Part shown: positions 1 to 4,841 of the stretch, piece after piece | Numbering within the stretch: position 1 is the first letter of the stretch | Layout of the letters: each line of letters opens with the position of its first letter | Source of the DNA: an uncultured Micrococcales bacterium | GTDB taxonomy: Bacteria; Actinomycetota; Actinomycetes; S36-B12; UBA10799 | NCBI GenBank assembly: GCA_937952095.1 | Contig: CALFYG010000234.1 | Coordinates: 1-6,037 of the forward strand | Direction: 5' to 3' | Length of the DNA stretch: 6,037 nt | Made by a program: the position numbers and the translations under genes | The notes under the pieces: model-generated | What the model was told of the DNA's origin: nothing | What the model saw: the letters and a program-made list of their open reading frames with translations, nothing else | Databases searched by the model: none

Positions 1-1
1 C

Positions 2-958
2 ACGATCTCACCCGGCGAAGGCAGGGGAGCGGTGATGGTGGCGCGGGACTGGTCGGAGGCGGCCTCAGTTCTGCGTCGTCTGGCAGCAGTGTTGGCCGTG
101 TGCGCAGTGGCACTGACGGCGTTGGCTGCCGCCCTCGGGTGGTGGCTGGCCAACCGGATCACGAAGCGCCTCGTCCTGCTCACCGATACAGCCGAGCGCG
201 TCAGTGCCACGGGGCAACTCGATGTCGAGGTGCCCGGCGCCGGCACCGACGAGGTGGGACGGCTCGCCGGGTCGTTCAACACCATGCTCGGACGGCTGGG
301 AGAGTCGCAGGCCGATCAGCAGCGACTGGTGCAGGACGCCGGGCACGAGTTGCGCACACCGCTGACATCACTGCGAACCAACATCAGTCTCCTGGAACGG
401 TTCGAGGAGCTCGACCCCGACGTGCGCGCCCGGGTGCTCGCCGATCTGCGCGGAGAGTCCCGGGAACTGACGGGATTGGTCAACGAGGTGTTGGCGTTGG
501 CTGGCGGCCAGGGCGCCAACGGCGAACCGGAACCGGTGCCCTTGGCCACGGTCGCCGAGTCGGTGGCTACCCGTGCACGCCGCCGGACCGAGCGACAGAT
601 CACCGTGGACGCGGACGCGTCCCAGATCGTCGCGCCACGAGCGGCCGTGGAGCGCGCGGTGTGGAACCTGGTCGACAACGCCGCCAAGTTCGACCCGGGC
701 GGTGCGCCGATCGACATCCATGTCCACGAGGGCATCGTCGAGGTGATGGACCGCGGGCCGGGGGTGCCCGCCGAGGACGTGCCCCACCTGTTCGACCGCT
801 TCTACCGTCCCGTCGCCTCCCGCAGCCTGCCAGGGTCCGGGCTCGGACTTGCCATCGTCAAAGACGTGGCCGAGGCCAACGGTGGCCGGGTCTATGTGGT
901 CGCCCGGGAGGGCGGCGGATCCGTGTTCGGGATCGCGTGGCCCCCACTGGCGGACTGA
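2..958 (+). CDS. Sensor histidine kinase (MprB-like), 3' part; 5' end outside window
   Basis: Membrane sensor kinase of a two-component system. It autophosphorylates a histidine and passes the phosphate to a response regulator, whose gene probably lies upstream outside the window. The frame is open to the left edge, so the GTG at 32 is probably internal and the sensor domain is missing. Counting from that GTG, residues 19-40 form the last transmembrane helix and 41-93 a HAMP linker (DEVGRLAGSFNTM). The H-box is AGHELRTPLTSLR with the phospho-acceptor His105 (codon 344-346). The N-box is NLVDNAAKF (212-220), the G1 box DRGPG (240-244), the F-box LFDRFYR, and the G2 box GSGLGLAIV (268-276). All catalytic boxes are intact. 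The PGSGLGLAIV stretch and the HAMP-HisKA-HATPase order resemble the mycobacterial MprB type; that assignment is inferred from family resemblance, and the stimulus is unknown. The gene ends at TGA 956-958 and faces the ureohydrolase gene. Confidence 0.93.
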   Translation, partial: TISPGEGRGAVMVARDWSEAASVLRRLAAVLAVCAVALTALAAALGWWLANRITKRLVLLTDTAERVSATGQLDVEVPGAGTDEVGRLAGSFNTMLGRLGESQADQQRLVQDAGHELRTPLTSLRTNISLLERFEELDPDVRARVLADLRGESRELTGLVNEVLALAGGQGANGEPEPVPLATVAESVATRARRRTERQITVDADASQIVAPRAAVERAVWNLVDNAAKFDPGGAPIDIHVHEGIVEVMDRGPGVPAEDVPHLFDRFYRPVASRSLPGSGLGLAIVKDVAEANGGRVYVVAREGGGSVFGIAWPPLAD

Positions 959-990
959 GCCGACACGGAACCCCACCAACCACCTGCTCC

Positions 991-1039
991 TGTTGCGTTG
1001 TTGTGAGACACGCCGGCGTGTCATCCCCACAACGCAACA
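991..1039. terminator. Nested inverted repeat, putative bidirectional terminator
   Basis: This element sits between two convergent genes, 32 nt after the kinase stop and 10 nt beyond the ureohydrolase stop. The outer arms are perfect 11-bp complements: TGTTGCGTTGT (991-1001) and ACAACGCAACA (1029-1039). Inside them lies a perfect 16-bp palindrome, GACACGCCGGCGTGTC (1007-1022), separated from the outer arms by an internal loop of 5 and 6 nt. In RNA the inner part would give a 6-bp GC-rich stem with a CCGG loop. There is no U-run on either side, as is common for actinobacterial terminators. An operator role is a less likely alternative, since no promoter start lies nearby. Confidence 0.65.
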
Positions 1040-1049
1040 ATGGCTCGAC

Positions 1050-2060
1050 TCAGCGGTCCAACAGTGGCTGCCGGGGATCCCAGGTCGTGCCGTCACGGTC
1101 GTCCTTGCGCCGCCGGGCGATGGCGGTCAGGGCCTCCAGCACGACACGATTGCCGAGCAAGGCCGTGATGTCGGCCTGGTCGTAGGGAGGCGAGACCTCG
1201 ACGACGTCCATCCCGAGCACCGGCAGTTCGTAACAGATGCGGCGGACCGCGTCGAGGAGCTGTCGACTGCTGAGCCCGCCCGGCTCCGGCGTCCCCGTGC
1301 CCGGCGCGTGCCCCGGGTCGCAGACGTCGATGTCCACGCTCAAGAAGATCCCGTCGCACTCGTCGAGCGCGATCTCGAAGGCCTCCGTCAGGCACTCGTC
1401 GAGGCCCCGGGTCACGATCTCGGTCATCTCGAAGGAGCGCATGCGCTGCTCGGCCATCCAGTCCAGGATGTCCGGCGGCGGCCAGTACCCGCGCAGCCCG
1501 ATCTGCAGGAAGCGGTCGCCTCGCGCGGCACCCGACTCGATCAGGCGGCGCATCGGCTGACCGTGTCCGATCAGGGAGTCGAACTCGATGTCCCCGGTAT
1601 CCGCATGGGCGTCGAAGTGGATCACACTCACCCGGCCCCACCGGTCCCCGCCGCGGGCCACGCCGGTCACGTCCGGCCAGGTCACGGTGTGGTCACCGCC
1701 GAGGATCAGGGGGATGGCACCGGTCGTTGCCACCTTCTCCACCGCCGCCTCGAGGTCCGCACAGGACCGGGCCGCGTCGCCGGAGAACATCTCCACGTCG
1801 CCAATGTCCACGACGCGTAGGTCCTGCAGCCCGTCCACGCGCATCGCCAAGGACGGCCGAGAACCGTCATGTGCCAGGTAACACGTCTCCCGCAGTGCCT
1901 TGGGGCCGAACCTGGCCCCGGACCGGTACGACGTTCCGCCGTCGAACGGCGCCCCGAGGATGACCACGTCGGCATCGCGGTACGTGTCGGGGTCATCGAG
2001 ATCGGCGGGGTCGACGCCGAGGAACGTGATGTCAGGACCGAACTGCGCGCCGTACCTCAT
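1050..2060 (-). CDS. speB: Agmatinase-type ureohydrolase
   Basis: Cytoplasmic binuclear-manganese hydrolase of the arginase/agmatinase family (336 aa, normal length). Agmatinase splits agmatine into putrescine and urea; other members use guanidinobutyrate or related guanidino compounds, so the exact substrate is inferred. Visible metal-binding motifs are GGDHT (His124), FDAHAD (Asp150, His152, Asp154) and SVDIDVCDP (Asp243, Asp245). The conserved GTGTPEPGG loop (255-262) follows, and then Glu288 in DVVEVSPPYD. The N-terminal GAPFDGGTSYRSGARFGP is typical of the family. I chose the ATG at 2060: the frame stays open to 2336, but that extension is low-complexity, overlaps the divergent permease gene and has no family resemblance. 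A TACCCT box 7 nt upstream of this ATG supports a leaderless start. No polyamine gene neighbours are visible; the gene is transcribed divergently from the permease and ends at the convergent terminator. Confidence 0.93.
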   Translation of the reverse strand: MRYGAQFGPDITFLGVDPADLDDPDTYRDADVVILGAPFDGGTSYRSGARFGPKALRETCYLAHDGSRPSLAMRVDGLQDLRVVDIGDVEMFSGDAARSCADLEAAVEKVATTGAIPLILGGDHTVTWPDVTGVARGGDRWGRVSVIHFDAHADTGDIEFDSLIGHGQPMRRLIESGAARGDRFLQIGLRGYWPPPDILDWMAEQRMRSFEMTEIVTRGLDECLTEAFEIALDECDGIFLSVDIDVCDPGHAPGTGTPEPGGLSSRQLLDAVRRICYELPVLGMDVVEVSPPYDQADITALLGNRVVLEALTAIARRRKDDRDGTTWDPRQPLLDR

Positions 2061-2067
2061 GAACGCG

Positions 2068-2073
2068 AGGGTA
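2068..2073 (-). promoter_or_regulatory. -10 box of a leaderless promoter for the ureohydrolase gene
   Basis: On the minus strand the hexamer reads TACCCT, matching the actinobacterial -10 consensus TANNNT. It is followed by 7 nt and then the ATG at 2060. This spacing places the transcription start on or next to the A of ATG. No Shine-Dalgarno sequence precedes the ATG, which fits a leaderless transcript. No convincing -35 box is visible. Confidence 0.5.
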
Positions 2074-2135
2074 GTCGCTGCGGGCGCTGCGAGACCCGTC
2101 GTGCGCCGTTGCCGGGAGTCGCGCGCTCGATGTTG

Positions 2136-2141
2136 CAGACT
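2136..2141 (+). promoter_or_regulatory. Possible -10 box of a leaderless promoter for the permease gene
   Basis: CAGACT is followed by 6 nt and then GTG 2148. It differs from TANNNT only at the first base. The surrounding sequence (CAGACTTGCCCGGTG) closely resembles the box in front of the DUF2804 gene (TAGGCTTGCGCCATG), with 10 of 15 positions identical. It supports GTG 2148 over the in-frame ATG at 2130 as the start. It is weaker than the other two boxes, and no -35 is visible. Confidence 0.35.
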
Positions 2142-2147
2142 TGCCCG

Positions 2148-3032
2148 GTGAGCATCGACCCGTTCCTGACCCTCGGGGGACTGTTCGCAGGCACGGTGGT
2201 GGGACTCACCGGCCTCGGTGGGGCGGCGATCGTGACGCCGATGCTCCTGTTGCTGTTCAACGTCCCCGCACCGGTGGCGGTCTCCACCGACGTGGTCTCG
2301 GCTGCGGTCATGAAGCCCGTGGGCGCCGGCGTGCACATCAAGCGCCGCACGCCGTACTACCCCGTGGTGCTGTGGCTCTCGCTCGGGTCAGTGCCGGGGG
2401 TGCTGCTCGGGACGTGGCTCTTCTCGGTGATCGTCGGGGAGGAAGGCGGCGACGCCACCCTGCGGCGCTTGATCGGTGTCGTGCTGCTGGTCGCTGTGGT
2501 CGTGACGCTGCTGCGGCTGCGCCTGCGCAAATACACCGAGGAGCACGGTGACCAGCCGCTGACGTTCTCGCGCGGGAAGCTTGCCCTGGCCTCGGCGGTG
2601 GGCTTGTTCGTCGGCACGTTGGTGGGGCTCACGAGCGTGGGCTCAGGGACGCTGATCGCTGCGAGCCTCATGATCCTGTTCCCGGCCATGCTGCCGAGCC
2701 GCCTCGTGGGCACCGACCTGGTGCAGGCGGTACCCATGCTCGTCGTCGGGGCCATCGCGCATGCCGGACTCGGCGAGATCGACCCCACTGTCCTCTTCTC
2801 GCTGCTGCTCGGCCAGATCCCCGGGGTGTTCATCGGAGCGCGCATCTCCAGCCGGTACAACGGCCAGGAACTGCGGTGGCTGCTGCTGGTGCTCGTCGGC
2901 TCCGCGGGACTGGCGCTGCTCGGAGCACCGTCCTGGCTGGCCACCTCCATCACGATCGGAGGGGTCCTGCTGCTCGGGATTCCGATCATCGTGCGCACTG
3001 TGCGCCACAGGCACGAGCACGTGGACGTCTGA
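2148..3032 (+). CDS. TauE/SafE-family membrane permease (sulfite exporter-type)
   Basis: Integral membrane protein of 294 aa with about eight hydrophobic segments, belonging to the TauE/SafE (formerly DUF81) family. Studied relatives export or import sulfite, sulfoacetate or other small organic anions; the substrate here cannot be read from the sequence. The family's internal duplication is clear. GLFAGTVVGLTGLGG (11-25) matches GLFVGTLVGLTSVGS (152-166). STDVV (46-50) matches GTDLV (188-192). SVPGVLLG (81-88) matches QIPGVFIG (223-230). The offset is 141-142 residues. A charged cytoplasmic loop near 124-143 joins the halves. I prefer GTG 2148 because the family normally starts just before the first helix and a -10-like box lies 6 nt upstream. 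ATG 2130, which adds 6 residues and has a GGGAG 11 nt before it, is the alternative. The gene is divergent from the ureohydrolase gene, and the DUF2804 gene follows 19 nt downstream. Confidence 0.9.
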   Translation: MSIDPFLTLGGLFAGTVVGLTGLGGAAIVTPMLLLLFNVPAPVAVSTDVVSAAVMKPVGAGVHIKRRTPYYPVVLWLSLGSVPGVLLGTWLFSVIVGEEGGDATLRRLIGVVLLVAVVVTLLRLRLRKYTEEHGDQPLTFSRGKLALASAVGLFVGTLVGLTSVGSGTLIAASLMILFPAMLPSRLVGTDLVQAVPMLVVGAIAHAGLGEIDPTVLFSLLLGQIPGVFIGARISSRYNGQELRWLLLVLVGSAGLALLGAPSWLATSITIGGVLLLGIPIIVRTVRHRHEHVDV

Positions 3033-3039
3033 CCGGCCA

Positions 3040-3045
3040 TAGGCT
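3040..3045 (+). promoter_or_regulatory. -10 box of a leaderless promoter for the DUF2804 gene
   Basis: TAGGCT matches TANNNT exactly and is followed by 6 nt (TGCGCC) and ATG 3052. This is the classical arrangement of an actinobacterial leaderless transcript. It lies inside the 19-nt gap after the permease stop, so the downstream gene appears to start its own transcript even though it is placed like an operon partner. No Shine-Dalgarno and no clear -35 are present. Confidence 0.6.
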
Positions 3046-3051
3046 TGCGCC

Positions 3052-4029
3052 ATGGAGCCCGAGATCACCACACCGGTGGACCTGTGCCTGCCGGACGGCA
3101 CCCTCAACCGCGATGCCGTCGGGTGGACGCGACACCCGCTGCACCGTGCGAACCTACGTGGATGGGGCCGCTCGAAGCGCTGGGAGTACTGGTGCGTGCA
3201 GGCCCCCGATTGGGCCCTCTCGGTGACCATCAGCCACATCGACTACCTCGCTCTGCACCAGGTCTGGTTCGTCGACTTCACCACTGGCGAGCAGATCGAC
3301 ACGGGGGCCATAGTGCCCCTTGCCCGCGGACCCGTACTGCCCGACCGCAGTGGTGGCGGTCCGGCCCGAACTCGGACGAAGAAGCTCGCGATCGACCTGG
3401 TGCCGAACACCCAAGGGGTGCGCCTGGTCGCGCGCACCGATCGCGTCGATGCGGATGTGCAGATCACACGGCCGGCCGGTCACGAGTCGATGGCTGTGGT
3501 CATCCCGTGGAGCGACAAGCGGTTCCAGTACACCGAGAAGGACAACACCCTGCCGGCCAGCGGCACGGTCGTCGTCGATGGCCGTGACTACCCGCTGCCG
3601 GATGGGCAGACCTGGGCGGTGCTCGACCACGGGCGGGGAAAGTGGCCCTACGACACGACCTGGAACTGGGCGTCGGCTTCGGGCGCTGTCGGTGACCACG
3701 TGATCGGCCTGCAGTTCGGCGGGAAATGGACCGTCGGCACCGGCATGACTGAGAACGCGCTGTGCATCGACGGCCGGGTCAGCAAGATCAGCCAGGAACT
3801 CGAGTGGACCTACGGGCCGTGGCTGGAGCCCTGGACCGTCCGCGGGGATGACGTCGATGTCACCTTCCACCCGCGGTTCGAACGGGCCACGAAGACCAAC
3901 GTCGGTGTCATCTTCACGGAGGTGCACCAGTGCTTCGGGCATTGGACGGGAACGGTGCGCGCTGAAGGCGTCGAGTACGCCGTCGACGGGATCCGGGGCT
4001 TCGCCGAACAGGCGCAGATGCGCTGGTGA
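3052..4029 (+). CDS. DUF2804 family protein of unknown function
   Basis: Soluble-looking protein of 325 aa with no signal peptide and no transmembrane segment. I assign it to DUF2804 from recalled family features: length near 330 aa, many tryptophans, and the motifs listed here. They are KRWEYWC (42-48), FQYTEK (158-163), DHGRGKWPY (192-200), WNWASA (204-209), GGKWTVGTGMTENAL (223-237) and HQCFGHWTG (292-300), with a tryptophan at the very end. The family has no established reaction. The alternating polar/aromatic pattern suggests a mostly beta fold such as a lipocalin-like double barrel, but that is inference. The ATG at 3052 is fixed by the TAGGCT box 6 nt upstream. The gene follows the permease by 19 nt and runs into the facing repeat arrays. 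A functional tie to the permease is possible but not shown. Confidence 0.85.
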   Translation: MEPEITTPVDLCLPDGTLNRDAVGWTRHPLHRANLRGWGRSKRWEYWCVQAPDWALSVTISHIDYLALHQVWFVDFTTGEQIDTGAIVPLARGPVLPDRSGGGPARTRTKKLAIDLVPNTQGVRLVARTDRVDADVQITRPAGHESMAVVIPWSDKRFQYTEKDNTLPASGTVVVDGRDYPLPDGQTWAVLDHGRGKWPYDTTWNWASASGAVGDHVIGLQFGGKWTVGTGMTENALCIDGRVSKISQELEWTYGPWLEPWTVRGDDVDVTFHPRFERATKTNVGVIFTEVHQCFGHWTGTVRAEGVEYAVDGIRGFAEQAQMRW

Positions 4030-4047
4030 TCCGCCTTCCGGCGAGGG

Positions 4048-4115
4048 GGTTCTGCGGTTCCGGTTAGAGGTTCTGCACTCCGGTTAGAGGTTCTGCACTC
4101 CGGTTAGAGGTTTGC
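4048..4115 (+). repeat. 20-nt tandem repeat array (left, CGGTTAG core on +)
   Basis: The unit CGGTTAGAGGTTCTGCACTC occurs twice exactly, at 4061-4080 and 4081-4100. A third copy begins at 4101, keeps the first 12 bases exactly, and then continues as TGC after losing one C. A diverged partial copy (GGTTCTGC, 4048-4055) precedes the first full unit at a spacing of 21 nt. The array begins 18 nt after the DUF2804 stop. Units are contiguous with no spacers, so this is a minisatellite-type repeat and not CRISPR. The function is unknown; it may contribute to termination or transcript stability after the DUF2804 gene. Confidence 0.93.
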
Positions 4116-4125
4116 GGCCGTATTT

Positions 4126-4191
4126 GACTAACCGATGGACGCGGGACTAACCGATGGACGCGGGACTAACCGATGGACGCGGGACTAACCG
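4126..4191 (-). repeat. 19-nt tandem repeat array (right, CGGTTAG core on -)
   Basis: On + the unit reads GACTAACCGATGGACGCGG. There are three exact copies at 4126-4144, 4145-4163 and 4164-4182, and a partial fourth (GACTAACCG, 4183-4191). The fourth merges into the end of the phosphoribosyltransferase gene and contains its TAG stop (4185-4187) and last codon. Read on the minus strand, each unit carries the same CGGTTAG core as the left array, so the two arrays are oppositely oriented and face each other across about 10 nt. The sequence outside the core differs between the arrays. Confidence 0.93.
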
Positions 4192-4841
4192 CTGGTCCGG
4201 GGACGATCCAGCCTGTCCACCTCGGCCATGACTTCGGCGTCCGACACCTGGTGGAAGTCGCGGTAGAACTCCCCGACCGCGTAGAAGTGCTGCGGGCTGA
4301 GCAGGCAGACGACGTCATCGACCTCCGACCGCAACGAGGCGAGGGTCTCCGGCGGCGCCACCGGAACAGCCAGGACCACTCGCGCCGGACCACGCCGCCT
4401 CACGGCTTGTAGCGCCACCCGCATCGTGGCACCGGTCGCGATGCCGTCATCGACGACGATGGCGGTGCGGGCGTGCAGGTCGACCGGCGCCCGCCCGGCG
4501 AGGTACTGTTCGCGGCGCTGCCGGATCGTCAGCAGTTCCTGTTCGGCAAGGGCACGCACCTGTTCCTCGCTCATCCCGGCGGCCGCAAGCACCGATAGAT
4601 TCACGACGATATGTGGGTCGTCGCCGTTCACCACCGCCCCCGCCGCCACCTCCTCGTGGCCGGGCACCCCGATCTTGCGGGCCATGACAAGGTCCAACGG
4701 AGCGTGCAGCGCCACCGCAATGGGCACCGCCACCGGCACCCCACCACGCGGCAGGGCCAGCACCACGGGGTCGGCGGGCCGGAGTGCGGCGAGCCGGGCC
4801 GCGAGCTGTTCGCCGGCCTCGGTACGGGTGGCGAACGTCAT
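4185..4841 (-). CDS. Predicted phosphoribosyltransferase (COG1926 type)
   Basis: Cytoplasmic protein of 218 aa with a type I phosphoribosyltransferase fold. The PRPP-binding loop is AIVVDDGIATGAT (127-139), with the acidic pair followed by GxATGAT. LALPRGGVPVAVPIA (28-42) forms the loop near the N-terminus, and MARKIGVPGHEEVAAGAV (53-70) is typical of the uncharacterised PRT group often annotated as predicted phosphoribosyltransferase. The C-terminal LSPQHFYAVGEFYRDFHQVSDAEV (181-204) also fits that group. The acceptor base is unknown. Its ATG (4841-4839) overlaps the TGA of the upstream membrane-protein gene (4840-4838), giving ATGA and implying translational coupling. A GGGAA sits only 2 nt before the ATG, too close for a good ribosome binding site. 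The TAG stop lies inside the last copy of a tandem repeat. Confidence 0.9.
   Translation of the reverse strand: MTFATRTEAGEQLAARLAALRPADPVVLALPRGGVPVAVPIAVALHAPLDLVMARKIGVPGHEEVAAGAVVNGDDPHIVVNLSVLAAAGMSEEQVRALAEQELLTIRQRREQYLAGRAPVDLHARTAIVVDDGIATGATMRVALQAVRRRGPARVVLAVPVAPPETLASLRSEVDDVVCLLSPQHFYAVGEFYRDFHQVSDAEVMAEVDRLDRPRTSG

Noticed and set aside
849..1820. Long + strand open frame (323 codons) across the ureohydrolase gene, and similar frames such as 100-1185 + and 368-1096 -
   Set aside because: They are antisense or shifted-frame shadows of the kinase and ureohydrolase genes, rich in Arg/Pro/His/Gly as expected from high-GC shadow frames, with no recognisable domain.
2076..2091. Direct repeat CGCTGCG-GG-CGCTGCG in the divergent promoter region
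   Set aside because: Only 7 bp in a very GC-rich background; it could be a regulator site, but it is too short to support without genome-wide comparison.
1869..2147. N-terminal extension of the permease by up to 93 codons
   Set aside because: It overlaps the ureohydrolase gene and its promoter, contains no membrane segment, and the family starts just before the first helix at about 2148.
2061..2336. N-terminal extension of the ureohydrolase by 92 codons
   Set aside because: It would overlap the divergent permease gene. Its sequence is low-complexity (His/Arg/Gln-rich), and the protein family begins near the ATG at 2060, which also has a -10 box at the right distance.
4031..4043. Small hairpin CGCC-TTCC-GGCG just after the DUF2804 stop
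   Set aside because: A 4-bp stem with no U-run is too weak to call a terminator by itself.
4048..4191. CRISPR array
   Set aside because: Units are 19-20 nt and directly contiguous with no unique spacers; no leader or cas gene is present.
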